Assembly: GCA_009602725.1 (NCBI GenBank)
Contig: WELB01000087.1
Span: forward strand, 475,989 to 539,988
Origin: Spirogloea muscicola
Lineage: Eukaryota; Streptophyta; Zygnematophyceae; Spirogloeales; Spirogloeaceae
DNA: 64,000 bases
Direction of reading: 5' to 3'
The position numbers and the translations under genes are program-made. The notes beneath the pieces were generated by a model. The model saw nothing but the letters and a program-made list of their open reading frames with translations, had not been told where the DNA came from and searched no databases. How positions within the stretch are numbered: position 1 is the first letter of the stretch; each line of letters starts with the position of its first letter. Positions 1 to 12,976 of the stretch are shown here, one piece after another.

Positions 1-124
<124 letters not shown>

Positions 125-291
125 GGCGGCGGCGCGGCGGCGGCGCGGGGCGGCGGCGGCGGCGGCGGAGCCGCCCGTGTCAACCGCTGTGCAGTGACCA
201 AACGGTTTTGGCGGGCTGCCGTCACCGAGCCCGTCAACCTGCCGCCGAGAAGAAGAGGAGGCGCGCAGTTCGCATGGAATATAAGAGCAAG

Positions 292-446
292 TGCTCGCCC
301 ATTGAGAATAGGGGCTGGAACAACCAGCCCGAAAAAGAATGAACAGAGTACGAGAAGGGGGCCAGGGCAAGCGCTAAGAAACAGACACAAAGCAGCTACG
401 AGACACTCAGTAACCCCTGCTAAGCAGCCGCAGATCAGAGATGATA
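292..446 (+). mobile_element. Hairpin repeat family copy 1
   Basis: It begins GCTCGCCCATTGAGAATAGG and carries the hairpin of the family at 311-330: GGGGCTGG, a 4-6 base loop, then CCAGCCC. The family body follows: GAATGAACAGAG, a purine-rich stretch, then CAGTAACCCCTGCTAAGCAG at about 409-428. The copy decays after the GCAGATCAGAGA box. The same order of blocks recurs near 32726, 49187, 60598, 62308 and 62984. It is a short non-autonomous element of unknown class. Confidence 0.75.
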
Positions 447-710
447 TAAGGGAGGCCAAGCCGGAGCCGCTACATTGGTCACGCGGAAGGCAAAGGTAGT
501 GCAAACGATGGGGCCCACACAACGCGAACTTTGGGCTAGGAGGCGCTAATCATTGGGAAATGCGCGCAGTTGTGGATGAAGTGAAAGGGAGGCCATATCA
601 AGCCAATGCACTTTTCGGGCAAAAGCTAGTGCAAAGATGGGGGCTCCTTGAAGCCCTTTACCACGGTGGGCTGAGGTAAGGCTTTTGCCGGCTGAAGGAG
701 TCCTTCAGTA

Positions 711-1318
711 CCCACGAGAGAGTGCATACAGATCCGACAGGCTAAGCTGTGTAGCTGGAGAACCGTCACACAAGCCAGTGGCCTGGCTTAGAGCGTCGTG
801 CTCAGCACGCTGATGTTTCCAAACCTTGGGAGTACTGCATCCTGAGCGATAGATGCACTCTGTCAAATGCAACTGATGCCTGCCAGATGATAAGTCTATT
901 CCAGGCTGTTCCCCAACTGTGATGACGCACGTCAACCAGCTGTTCAATGCTGAAGCAGGTAGGGTCATCTTGAACCGTAGCCGCCAGCTATGTTGCATGG
1001 ATGAAAGTGGTCTCCTTGGAGTTGGTCCTTGTCATGCCTCTCCTTCTTGTGCTCCGGCTTGTTGCCTAGCCAGGCACAGTCGAGGTGGGTGTTCCTGCTC
1101 TTTTAGCGTCAATGAACAAGGACACTGTCGAGGAGCGTTAAGGCCCACAGCTCCGGGGGCCACATCCAGACGCCTCAGAAAGCACAAAGGCATGCCGAGT
1201 TCATCAATAACAGGCATGATGCCTGTTACTCTCCATTGCTCTAAGCTAAGTTACTGGATTCCGTGGCGGTGCTCCGGCTCCCCAGATTAGCCTGTCGGAT
1301 GCGTGTGCTCACTCGTGG
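711..1318. mobile_element. TIR element (MITE-like), long copy
   Basis: The left end at 711-748 (CCACGAGAGAG, then ATCCGACAGGCTAAGCT) and the right end at 1284-1318 (AGATTAGCCTGTCGGAT, then CTCACTCGTGG) are inverted repeats about 35 bases long with a few mismatches. The inside, about 535 bases, has no convincing coding sequence. A shorter relative with the same ends and a shared inner block (GGCCTGGCTTAGAGCGT) lies at 47712-48000. No transposase is present, so it would move only with a helper. No target-site duplication was confirmed. Confidence 0.7.
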
Positions 1319-2999
1319 TTTCTGAAGCCCCCCCAAATAGGGGTTCGCTGCATGTAATTCCACTCTTAGCACTAGCTTTTGCCTGAACAGTGTGTTGGTT
1401 TAATTCGGCCTCATTTTCATTTTCTGCTCACAGCACACCTCCTCTTGCTGGATAATAATCAGCCCTGCCAACAATGCCATGTGTAGCATCTCTTAGGTAT
1501 TGCGATCAACTCTCTCAACACAACTAAGAGCTCATAATGGTGGAAGCCATGCTATACGTGCAGCTGCCATTCCAGGGTCAGAAAGCAAGTCTTAATGCAG
1601 CGATTACAGCTTGGGCTCTGGCTACAATAGCATGGCGCCACTGTCCTTTACATGAGCTGCTCTGGAACCTATCAACGTGAATTGCCCGCAGCATATTTCA
1701 GATATTTTCAAGTATGTCAATACGCCCGTAAGCTACATGATGGAGGGGTCGGGGTCGTTTCTAAGCGCATCTGGGGCCGATTTCCTTCTCTCACTTGGCT
1801 TTAAGATCAGATGTACAGCCCATCAATACAGAATTTTGAAAAGCAATCCAATAAACAGATGTCAATTCGTTTTGTGCCTTGAATGTACTGTATCAGGATT
1901 CCGACAGCAGCTCAGCCATAACACCGAATAGGTACCAATGAGTGAGCACATTATGAACTGGCTAACACGCTACCTTGGGGAGCACCGCGATGAAACCGGT
2001 GCCAACAGAAGGGCGTGTCCAGCACGCCGATGAATGGCTAGGACGAGCGGAGCTGCAGGCTCCTAGAGAAGGAGAATTGACTGTCAAAAGCCAGCCCAAG
2101 AAGGCGGTCTAGAGGAGCGGGAAAGCAGGAACAACTCAGCTAAGCAAGTGTCTATAATGGATGGCTGGCCGCTCAAGAACCCCTCGTCAAGTCTATATGA
2201 CTCAGAAGTAAGTATCTCACGACTCCTGTAATCACAAAATTATGAACATGGAACAGTCTAGTCAACAGTTTAGTCATTGAGCTGTGGTAGCCTAGTAGCC
2301 TGCCTCCGAAAGCAGAATTAGTGTCTACTGATGGAGCTACCGTCCTCTTCGTCCGCCTTCTTTTTTTCTTTCGGCTGGCCTTTCACAACCACCATCGCCC
2401 CCCATGCAGAAAAAAAACCACAGCTTCCGCATTGTTTGTGAATGGTCAGAGGCCAGCCCAGAAGAGGAAAGCGCGGCCAAATTGACTGGTGGCTGTGAGA
2501 GAGTAAGTGGCTCCCAATGTGGGCAAGGGCTGTGGAAGGCCAGCCTGGCTGGGAGAGGCCAGCCCAAAAGGAATGAATAAGGTTTCTGGGGAGAAGGTTC
2601 TGGACTGGAAAGCTTCCACATCCATGCCACAACAGCCTGATGGAGGCCGTGGCGTGGGCCCGAGAAGGGACGTCCACTTTGCCCCTGCCGTGCACCACTA
2701 GATCTTTTTCGAGGCTGCGAGGCCTCCACGTGGGCTCGCATTGGTACGACAGCTGTCGCGTCGGCATGAAGTTGGACGTCGATGACACGTGGCGCACGCG
2801 CCGAGGGGCGTCGTACGGCGGACGCCATTGGCCGGGAAGCCAAGAGGGGGAGCTCCAACGCCGCGGGGGGCCGCTCGGGTTCGAACCCCGGACCTGCTGA
2901 CGCCCTCGCCGCCGGGGGGGTCTCTCCCTCTCCCCGGGTTCTGCAGCGAGTCGTTACCAGAGATCTCGCTTATCAGCAACCGCCGTCCCCTCCCACACC
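1319..2999. other. Intergenic, decayed repeats
   Basis: No gene is supported here. At about 1935-2060 there is a degraded piece of the TIR family (GAGTGAGCACA and a block like CCAGCACGCCGATGAATGGC). From about 2440 to 2640 there are decayed pieces of the hairpin family, recognisable by repeated CCAGCCC boxes followed by A-rich sequence. Overlapping reading frames on both strands have no recognisable protein family. Confidence 0.5.
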
Positions 3000-3206
3000 C
3001 CGCCTGCATTCCTCCCAGCGTTCCCACTCCGCGACCGGTGACCCCGCCGCCGCCGGGCTGGCCATGGCCGCCGCCGCGCCGCCGCTGCAGCCGCCGCTGC
3101 CGCCGTNTCGGCGCAGCGTCGCCGCGGCCTCCACCACCGCCGCGGCCGCGACCGCAGCAGGCCCTGAGGCGAGGCTCGTCGGTAGCGGCCGGCAGGGGCG
3201 GCGGAG
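3000..3206 (+). promoter_or_regulatory. GC-rich 5' region of the PAS-Raf kinase gene
   Basis: GCC/GCG triplets run through this leader, with a single undetermined base at 3107. The stretch lies just upstream of the chosen start at 3207. It is read as promoter and 5' untranslated sequence. The reading frames through the triplets are low complexity and are not treated as protein. Confidence 0.45.
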
Positions 3207-6200
3207 ATGGCTATGGGGATGGAGTCGCCTCCTGAACCACGGCGGCCGCCTGAAGCGCTGCCCGACCGCTCTCCTCCTGTGGACGAGCAGAAGGTGAGCG
3301 CAGGGCTTCGCGGCGTCGCGCCCTCCACCCCCCTCCCGGCTGGAGCACAGCACGCCCGCCGCATCCGCCGCTGCTTCCATTACCCTGAGCTCGTCGTGGC
3401 AGACATCGCAGGCCACAGCTCCTGCGTCCAGTAGCTCGCCGAGTGCGTCAGGAGCGGACGCCGAGAGCACCGCATCTCCCGCGCGCGTCCCCCAAGGTCG
3501 CACTGAGTCGCTTGAAGCTCCTATGACTGCCTTGGTGGCAGCTGGGGTTTGTGTCAGGAGGTCACATGGTTGACGTGCTAGCAGCTGCCTGCTAGCGCTT
3601 TCAATCAGTGTTGGCTACCGTGGCCGTTACCTGGCCTGGTCCAGAGTCTGCCACATCATCCGCGAAGTAGGAAGTTCGTCGAGCTCGTGGCTTGCGGACG
3701 TCACGCTCTGGCCTTCAGCACGCATAACAGCTGTCTGGCAGCATAACTGCTAGTGCTCCTTCGAGCTGTCGTCCTCCAGAGGCCTGTGGACTGAGGGACG
3801 AGAAAGTTTAGTAGCAGCTGGATACGAAGCTCCTCCACTTGTAAGTAGGGAAGATTACAAGGTCACTGCACCGTGGTGGATTAGACCAATGGTGGCAAAT
3901 ATTGGCCAGCAGTGGTATTCGTCTCAGGGGGGTCGGGATCTGTCATTCCTCGCCACTCGCCATCCCTTCAAATAGTTGTGGGAGAATGTGAAGTGGTTGT
4001 AGGACGCTAGTTGACGGCGCCCCAATCTGGATATTGAGCCTTTGCCAAGTGCTTTGGTAAAGGGTGCAGGAAGATTACTACTGACGCATTGGTCAGGTGC
4101 CCCTGCTCCTGTCATATAGCAGGATCTGCGGTTGAAGATCGCAGAGATGGAGGAGAGTCATCAGCAGCTGGTGAAGAAGATGGCAGATATGCTGCTCGTG
4201 CAGCGCAAGCTGGAGAGTGACCTCAAGGATGCCAAGCTGCTGCGCTATCCAAGCGACAGCGAGCTTCATGTGCGGAAGCGACCTGCCTCCACCAGCATGG
4301 CAGCAGCATATCCTCCTTGCGGGGAGGATTATAACATGGCGGTCGCTGCTCACATCACTGGTGCGAGCCTGTCTGAACACGAGGGCGTTGATTCGGCTGG
4401 TGTGGAGCATGCTCTGAGGGAGGTCGGCCAGGCTGTGTACTGCTTCACCGAAAGTGGCGAGATCACATACTGGTATAGCCTGACAACGGCTTTTGCAAAG
4501 TTTCAGCATAGTTGGCCTGCCTGCTAGTTGCTAAGTAGACCACCTTTGTGGCATCATGCAGAATGCTCATTCACATTGTGCCACTAAGGTAGTTGGCCAA
4601 CTTTATGTCTCCTAATGACGGAGCTAATGCTAGTAACCGGCCTGCTTCCTCGCGCTCGTTGGTGATTATGGCGGGGCCGCAGGAGCCCCGCAGCACAGGA
4701 CTTGTATGGCTACACCGAGGAGGAGGCAGTTGGCCGCAGAAAGACTGACCTGCTTGGCATGGACGGCACCAAGGAGGTGGCCGGCCACATTCTGGCGCAC
4801 CTAGTTTCAGGGCGGTCCTGGACCGGGCAGTTCCCACTGCATACCAAGTCTGGCCAGGTGTTTACTGCCATGATCACAGAGACGCCTCTCTTTGACGACC
4901 AGGGCACGCTCACTGGCATCATCGGCGTCGCCTGCGACGCCATTGCCTTCATGTGAGTCCGGTTGCTAAGTGTGAAGCTTGTGATTATGGCCGAAAGAGT
5001 GGCAGTCACTGCATTGATCTGTCTACTTCTTGACAGTTCCATAGAGCACTTGTGCCATCTCCATCGCATGTCAAGCCAGTGGCTGTGGTGGAGTGTGCGG
5101 GAGGACATCCAGCAGGCTGATCATTGTCGTGTACTTTGCAGTAAGAAACTCCACCTTGGGAATGACAAGCACGGCCTAAACCGTTCGGCAGAGGTGTCCA
5201 GCGCAAAGGCAAGGGCAGGGGCGGCCGGCAACGGCAGCAGGTCAGTCAGTCTAGCTCCTTTACCACATAATCTTAGTGCAAACTGCTCTTGTTGATTGCA
5301 TGTGCAGCTAATACATGCACTAATTAAAATGTTAGATGGCAGCCTTGAGCACCACCTTGTGATGGCATCGATCAGCTGACACTACCATTGCAAGGCTCCT
5401 TTGGCTCTCACAGGTGTGACGTCGTTGCTGGAAGCGAAGCCAGTCACAAGAGTGCACCTGTTACACCGCCGTCCAGGGCAACAGGTGCTCGGGTGTGCTC
5501 AGCAGGACTGAGAGGTGGAGACGCTGCTTCGTCAGCTTCGGGGGAGGCTGAGAGCTACGGCGGCGCCGGCTCGTCGGGCAAGGAGGTGCCTTGGGGCAGC
5601 CCCCTGGGCCAGAGCCAGGAGAAGCAGGAGAGCGCAACAGCGACGCCGCCGGAGTCGGCAGCGCAGCCCTGGGCTGGCATCTGGATGTACGACAACGCCC
5701 CCGCCTCGCCATCCATGCGGCCGTGGTTTGCGCAGTTCTACAGCCCCGGCCAAACGCCGCGGGCGCCCTCGAGGGCGCCCTTCCAGCGCTCGCCCTCGTT
5801 CCCGCCGGTCATGTGGTCTGCGTGGCAGCAAAACCTTGCCGCCCTTCAGGCGATGACGACAGGGGAGCCCATGCCAGGCAGCACCAAAGGGACACACCGA
5901 GAGGTGGATGCATGCCCCAGTGGCAGAGATGACACAGGGCTGGAGGACCTCGAGGAGCGAAGTCGATGTGCCTCAGATGACTTAGAGAAGGCAAGGCGGC
6001 CGGACGAGTCAGACTCGCTTGTTAGCAACTGGCAGGAGACGGTCGCTGCGCAGGGCGCCTGGCCACGGACAGGGGACGAGCACCGCGGCTGGGCCTCCGT
6101 GAACGGGGAGGAGGCAGCCGAGCGGTTAGCTCGCTTTGAGTCGCTGGACAGCGTGGAGCACTCGCCGGGCAGTGGCTCTGGCAGCAACACGAGCGACGAT

Positions 6201-9109
6201 GGCATCTCCCGTGGCAAGTACTCGTCGGGAGAAGACGACCCCATCACCTGGGAGATTCCTTGGCAGGAGCTGACTGTTCTGGAGCGAGTTGGTCAGGGTG
6301 AGCTGCCCTGTCTTGCAAACAACTTCACTGTCCCCCCCTTATGAGCACATCAATTGTGTACACGCAGAAACACAGTCTGCCTTGGCCATCACATACTGAA
6401 ACCCTGTAAACGACCACCATCAGGCAGCAGATACTTTGTGCCTGCATGTGACGTGCAAGCCATGACTGTGCAGGTTCAACTGCTACTGTGTACCACGGCC
6501 TCTGGCGGGGCTCAGTACGTGTGCTCGGCCCCACATGCTTGAATCCTGAACTTAAGCAGGAGTGACGAGGGACCAGGCAGAGCCAGGGTTGAAGGCTCTG
6601 GGTTTATGGTTCAGGGTTGGGAAAGGGTTTAGAGGTTGCACTACACTGTGTTGCCATGGCATTACATAGTATGAGCGCCAAGAGCATTTGGCTGGATGCT
6701 GTCACAAGTGGGTGCCAGTCATTATCATAATTGCAGTCAGACAACGGATTGCCCAGTAATTTGTGAATCTCGTTGCCTGACAGGACGTTGCCGTCAAGGT
6801 TTTTACCGAGCAGGAGTACAGCCCCCTGATGCTCGCTGAGATCAAAGACGAGGTAGCCTGAATATCATGTTTTCAGGGTGTGCAATGCCACTCTTTCTCA
6901 AGCAGGCTTAGCAAAGGTAGATACTATTCAGCACATAAGTGCTCAAACTGCTGTATGATATTGTGTACTTGACGTGCCTTTGGCCGCCACCATACTGATT
7001 GGAGTTGGCATTTACCTCTGTGCAATGTCAGACTACGATGATGAGGCGGCTGAGGCATCCAAATGTTCTACTTTTCATGGGCGCAACAACAACAGAAGAT
7101 CACCTCTCCATAGTAACCGAGTTCTTGCCAAGGTAAGACCTTTCCTTCACAAGTTTTTATGAGTATGACAAACATGGACTTGCATATCATCTGCAACAGA
7201 GACCGGTGCATTGTGCAATCTCTGATGAAGTAGCTGCTAAGTGCGGCAGGGGGAGCCTTTACCGCCTGCTGCATCGGAAGAAGGACAGCATCACTTGGCC
7301 TAGATGCTTGAGGATGGCACTAGACACAGTAAGACTTTTTGCAAGCAATTGCAGCAGTTGGAAGAACCTAACACCTTAATCTGGGACTTTCTTAAGTAGC
7401 ATGTTCACCGCTGTAATGACATTGATGACAGCATCCATTTGAACCTCAGTCTTGGTGTGGGGCAACCTCTGCGCATCTTTGGAGCTGAACAGTGAGCACA
7501 GCCTGGACTGCATCTTTCTTATGGAGTATATGGTCTGCCGTGAGCAGGCGAGGGGCATGGAGTACCTGCACCGCAGCAATCCTCCAATTGTACATCGCGA
7601 CTTAAAGTCATCCAACCTTCTTGTGGATAAGAACTGGACTGTCAAGGTATGTCGATCCCTTTGACTTCAGTTGAGGCAGGCATTGCTACTATACATCAAA
7701 ACAACGAAGCGGAATGAGAGTTGGGCCCATATTCATTCGAATTGTCTTCTGAAGACAATTAAGCCCTATTTACCCTTATCCGACTTGGAGCCTCACTGCA
7801 AGAATGTGAGAAGATGAGTTGGCTGTGTGCTGAGAGCTCAAGTCGCAGTAGCCATTCATTGAAAGTGCAGTGCCTCACTCTGATTTTGGTCATATCTCAC
7901 AAGGTGGGCGACTTTGGCATCTCGAGATTGAAACATGCCACATTCTTGACTGCCAGGTCTGGGAAGGGCACGGTGAGATCACTGCTCATTGGCTGGTGCT
8001 TAATGCCATTTTTAATTTGATTCACATACCTAGACTGACCCATTTTGTAGTTACTCATGCATCAGAGACATGCACAATAAAAGCATGTCCTACATATCAT
8101 GGTTGTGTGTTGCTTATGTGGCCTGTTGTGGAGAAGCCTGCTTATAGATTATGATATCCAATTCTTCTCTGCAGCCCCAATGGATGGCTCCTGAAGTTCT
8201 TCGCAATGACCCGTCTGATGAAATGTAACGTGCCCACATGCATGCTTGTGCTGCCCTGTATGTCGTTCCTTCTTTGATTAGCTGCTGTCAAGATCTTCAT
8301 CAATCAGGTGGTGCTGCTGACAAGTACCTTGATGCAGTGGTTCTGTATTGTCATACCCTTTCAAGAACTATGATGAGGTGGTTCTAATTTGTCATGACCT
8401 TCATGGTTTGCAGGTCGGACGTATATAGTTTTGGAGTCATACTGTGGGAGCTTGCAACAAAGCAGGTGCCCTGGGAGGGGCTCAACTCCATGCAGGTATA
8501 TTTTTATCTGGTCAGACTAGCAGTCATTGTCCACCCTCCCACTTACCTGGGTTCTGCCACTGAAGTGGTTTGACTGTGGCAATGACTATACATCTTCTTT
8601 GTATTCAAATTTTATTTTTGCTGACTTTGACTGTGCCATTGCAGGTTGTGGGAGCCGTTGGTTTCATGGAGCGTGCCCTTCCCATCCCGTCTGACATGGA
8701 GCCCAACATAGCAACACTCATAGAACGCTGCTGCAAGAGGTGCCTCCCCAGCCTCTGATGGGTTGAACTTAGTGTGTGGTGCATGTATGGCTGGTGCTTG
8801 AAGTTAAGCTCCCTTGCTGGTTAAAGCTTGCAATTGGTTTGAGATCTTAGAAGCTTGCTATTTAATATCTCTTTGTATGCCGCCGACACCGCTGCACGGG
8901 CAGTCCTTCAAGTCCTACAATACTGCGGTTGTTTCAAGCAGTCAACAACGCACGGAATTGTGAAGGTTGTTGATTGTGTTTGCTTGAATTTGACTTTGTG
9001 CTGCAGAGATCCCAAGGAAAGACCACCATTTCAGGAGATCAGTGCCATTTTGAAGGGCTTGCAGCTCCCTCTGACATCAAAGTCCGACAAGGTACATGCG
9101 GACCATTGA
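3207..9109 (+). CDS. PAS domain Raf-like protein kinase
   Basis: Fifteen exons join in phase: 3207-3293, 4123-4472, 4683-4952, 5142-5240, 5414-6297, 6474-6514, 6784-6852, 7032-7132, 7250-7328, 7548-7646, 7904-7972, 8175-8224, 8414-8495, 8645-8739 and 9007-9109, giving about 825 residues. In order they encode a short coiled coil ([12 protein letters not shown]), a PAS domain ([16 protein letters not shown] to TGIIGVACD), a long Ser/Gly-rich linker, and a Raf/MAP3K-type kinase domain. Kinase motifs seen are the glycine loop [17 protein letters not shown] with the catalytic lysine, [23 protein letters not shown] and [13 protein letters not shown]. Land-plant PAS-Raf kinases of this build take part in stress and hormone signalling; that role here is inference. 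All catalytic residues are present. The start is the first ATG reading into a clean donor, so the N-terminus is less certain than the rest. Confidence 0.9.
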
Positions 9110-9893
9110 GCAGTGACTACTGGGCGCCTCCATGTCCTGCAGTGGCACAGAGATACTTGTTTGCCGGGCGGTAGCAGCAGTGCCACATTGCTGCTCTCGT
9201 TGGGCTCGCCGTCAACCACCTCCATTGCTTTATTGGAGCACTGCCTGTGCTTTGACATCTATTTGTTGATGGTGTCGTCTCTCACGGACCCACCTTCCCC
9301 CCACCTTGCCCGCAAAAGCGCCCCACACGAGTCAGCCACCCCCGTGTCATGCTTTTCCAATTCCTCACAATTTACAAGGCCCTTACTCTGGCCTCTTTGC
9401 TTTTGAGTATCTTTAGCACAAGTGATTCGTGAGACGTTGAATTGAAGCACGAGAATATTGTGGGACCTATTAAGGCCTTGCTTGACAAGCGTCCCTACCC
9501 AACTGTTGATACTTGCCTACTTGCTTATATGTGACTGCGACATGAGCTGCCAACCGCCTGTGTCTTGCTCGAATCTGCTGCTGGAAGTCAGGAAGTCTCA
9601 GGAGAGAAAGAAGCGCATTCTTAAAGATACCTGCATTCCTATATTCCTATGTTGCTACTATGGTGTGGACTTTCATGGCCAACACCCCAGTTGAGAGTCT
9701 CTTCACCTGGCATTGCCAGGATGTAATAATTACTGTAAAGCACGTAATATGAACCCAGTACTGGTAGTTGCTCAAATATACACGTGACTCTGGGAACTAT
9801 GGGTTTACCTTAGGGCCATGGACTAGCTCACGGGCACAGTGCTAAAATAATCCCTTACAGCCGTAGTGCTCTGCTGCGCAGCATGGGCAACAA
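9110..9893. other. Convergent intergenic region
   Basis: This lies between the 3' ends of the kinase gene and elongin A copy A and should hold both 3' untranslated regions. Short frames on both strands match no family. No further feature is seen. Confidence 0.5.
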
Positions 9894-12269
9894 TCAGAGC
9901 AGGCCTTTGTTGCGGAGACCACGCAAGGCTGCTTGCCGGGTATGTTCTTGACCTTGACCTCGACCTCGGGCTATGGCGGCACTGGGCTTGAGTAGCAGGG
10001 ACCTACTGTTCACGTTGCGCCCCGCCAGGGTCACATCCATTGCCTTACTTGTTTCCTGCGCCCCACTGGTAGCAGCCGCCCGCCTTCTTGCAGCCATCGC
10101 TAGGTCCTCAGTGGCTGTTGGATGGAGGGGTCTGTGATGCATCGCGGGCATCGCAGCAGAACCAGGCCATGGCCTCTCAGGTGGGCCTGCGCGGAAGCTC
10201 TGAGGAGGTGCTTGGAGCCTTGCTTTGGCTGTTGCTGGCGGCGGTCGTAAACTCGCCTTCACCTTAGCTTCCAGGCTGAACCCGAACAACGAATTTGTCA
10301 GGATGAAGTGCTGTGGTGGCGCACCAGACTACACCAAGACACATTCTCTACTGTAGTGCAAGTCTTGGGTCATGTTCGCATCTAAATCCATCGCAAAGGC
10401 ACCCAACTCCTGCTGCATGTCTGAGAATGATTATGACAGGTCCTCGCAGCTGATGGCTTACTAGCTGTTATGCAACGAATAAACAGCAAAGGACGTTGCT
10501 GCAACAGTAACGAAGAAGTCACTCAACCTCATCTCCTGAGATGCACGGCATCGGCATCTAATGTAGCCACAAAGCCAAGAAGCCCTTGGTATATCGTGAT
10601 ACAATTTTGTACCTCTGGGCATACTCTTGCCGAGCTTTTTTCATGAGGCGGCCGCCACCCCCCTGCCCACCTGGAGGTCCACAGGCAATGAATAGCCCAT
10701 TGAAGGTGATAGAGGAAGTTACCTCAGCCAAGGAGTTTCCATGCAGTCTGTACTCGTCGGTGCATATGGTCAACTCTCGACTTTTCAAACCTCAGGCCAA
10801 CATCCTGGTTAGCCTAGCTGCGCGCCAACAAAGGAGGTGAGACATGAGAGCAGCACCTACCGCAAGCTGAGCCTGCCTGGACACCATTTGGGACTTGCCG
10901 TTTCCGAGTGCCGGGAGGTCTGAGCGTGCACAGCTGAATGCGCCGGCTCTGCTTGTCTGCAGGCTTGATTTCAGCAACATCAGAAAGAAAGGAATGGAAG
11001 AAGAGTAACACAATCTCGGCCTCCACTTGAGAAGGTGGGCTGATTGGGAACCAGAGTTGTGCACAAGAACTGCACCCAATGAGCATCACAGACCTCCTAT
11101 AGAAGTCAATAATGCCGGATGCGATTGCACCGCTGTGCCTGTGCTGGGCGTGCGGCACGTCAAACACCGAAGGGCAGCTTTACAGGTAGCAGACAAGTGG
11201 GCTCGAATGCCAGCTGCCGAATACAGGGGCAATGCCGGGCTTGAGTTGCTTACGACTTTCAGCCTCTAAATAGAGCTCCCGCAGGCGACTCGCGCACTGC
11301 CGCTGCGACTCCTCCTGCTCCTTGATCTTGGCCTGTGGCACACGCGTCCGATATATTCAGCCGCAGAGTGCACAGCTTTGCGGGTCAACCAATGCGCAAG
11401 TAGACTTTATCACACGGAGCATGATGGCGCCAGCCTGCAGCGGCAGGTCATAAGGGTCTGCAGCGGCAGGTCATAAGGGGCAGGTCATAAGGGGCTCACG
11501 TCGTGGAGAGTGCGCCAGCGGAAGAAGACACCGCGGCGCTGCATCCGCTCAGCCACGCCCTGCGCGGCGTCGGCGCCGAAGCGCCGCTGGTAGCAGTGCC
11601 GCCACAGCTCGTTGGTGACCGGGCTCAGGTCCCGACCCTGCCCAGCAATGGCCAAAAGCAATTAATGAAATCACATCATTCAAGGGAGTCATGTCTGGAA
11701 GAGGTTCTCAACGAGAAGGTGAACAATCTTTTCCAGTCACCGCGCCGAGAGCAAGCGGCGCCGCCGGGGACTCAGACGCCCACTTGCTGCCTCTATCTGG
11801 CCGGCGTGCACAGGCCAGCCGGTCGGTTATCCCCAATCGAAGGCAAACCACTTAGTGGGTGCTGGCTTCTGCCAGCGATACCACCCCGTCGGGGCTCTGG
11901 CGCCGCTCGGCGAGGCCTGCCTGCGGCCGGCCACGAGGCGCTGCCAGCCGCCACCACCCGGGCCGCGGCACCCGAGACCCTCAAGCCCCAAACCCCAAAC
12001 CCTAAAAGCTAAGACCTAGGTTCGAATCCTGTCACCTCGATGTCCTGCTTTGTTTTCTGGACCGGCTCTACGGGGCCGGGAGAGAGCGGGCGCACGGCGG
12101 TGGCGTCCTCGATGGCGGCGAGCTGGTCGGCGGTGCAGTGCACGAGGATGGCGGCCAGCAGCGCAGCGTCAGTGTCGCCCACGTCGCCGATGGCGTCCAG
12201 GTTGTCGATCAGCGCCCGCTTGCACAGCTCCTGCAGCGCCAGCGGCCCGCCGCCGGGGGTGGCCGCCAT
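9894..12269 (-). CDS. ELOA: Elongin A-like transcription factor, copy A
   Basis: The first exon, 12269 to 12096, encodes MAATPGGGPLALQELCKRAL and reads on to IGDVGDTDAALL and HCTADQLAAIEDATA. The second, 11637 to 11500, encodes GRDLSPVTNELW, RRFGADAAQGVAERM and FFRWRTLHD. Together these reproduce the N-terminal Elongin_A domain (compare human ELOA: LGDVGETD, HCTVDQL, GRDLSPVT). The third exon begins AKIKEQEESQRQCASRLREL. Later blocks (DKQSRRIQLCT, RLMKKARQEYAQR) resemble the C-terminal half of plant elongin A, and a basic tail ends at the stop at 9894. Elongin A works in the nucleus on RNA polymerase II elongation and as a substrate receptor for cullin ligases. Middle exon borders are only approximate. 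A second copy lies just upstream in tandem. Confidence 0.8.
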
Positions 12270-12400
12270 TGCAGCGGCGGCGCGGTGGCGCGCCCCAGAA
12301 TTTAAGCCATAAACCCTAAGCCGCAAACTCTAGATTCTTGGGAGGCGGCCCCCGCGGCCCGCGCCGCAACGGATCCCGCTCAGCGCTGCGAGGGCGGGGC
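10609..12400. repeat. Tandem duplication, unit A
   Basis: This block aligns with 12977-14739 base for base over long stretches. From the first elongin exon to the end of the block (about 12060-12400 against 14410-14739) I see no difference. Introns and the second exon differ by scattered substitutions and small insertions. The unit takes in the elongin A promoter, leader and all exons except the last. Confidence 0.85.
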
Positions 12401-12427
12401 TGGCGCAGCCCCGGCGCCCCCGCCGCC

Positions 12428-12976
12428 NNNNNNNNNNNNNNNNNNNNNNNNNNNNNNNNNNNNNNNNNNNNNNNNNNNNNNNNNNNNNNNNNNNNNNNNN
12501 NNNNNNNNNNNNNNNNNNNNNNNNNNNNNNNNNNNNNNNNNNNNNNNNNNNNNNNNNNNNNNNNNNNNNNNNNNNNNNNNNNNNNNNNNNNNNNNNNNNN
12601 NNNNNNNNNNNNNNNNNNNNNNNNNNNNNNNNNNNNNNNNNNNNNNNNNNNNNNNNNNNNNNNNNNNNNNNNNNNNNNNNNNNNNNNNNNNNNNNNNNNN
12701 NNNNNNNNNNNNNNNNNNNNNNNNNNNNNNNNNNNNNNNNNNNNNNNNNNNNNNNNNNNNNNNNNNNNNNNNNNNNNNNNNNNNNNNNNNNNNNNNNNNN
12801 NNNNNNNNNNNNNNNNNNNNNNNNNNNNNNNNNNNNNNNNNNNNNNNNNNNNNNNNNNNNNNNNNNNNNNNNNNNNNNNNNNNNNNNNNNNNNNNNNNNN
12901 NNNNNNNNNNNNNNNNNNNNNNNNNNNNNNNNNNNNNNNNNNNNNNNNNNNNNNNNNNNNNNNNNNNNNNNNNNNN
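12428..12976. other. Assembly gap (549 N)
   Basis: A run of undetermined bases sits exactly between the two elongin A copies. Frames drawn through it are meaningless. Confidence 0.99.

Noticed and set aside
2860-2900. Possible tRNA: GGGTTCGAACCCC with a five-pair T stem
   Set aside because: The sequence required for the acceptor stem partner is not found about 70 bases upstream, and there is no A box or anticodon arm on either strand. A chance GC-rich palindrome is likelier.
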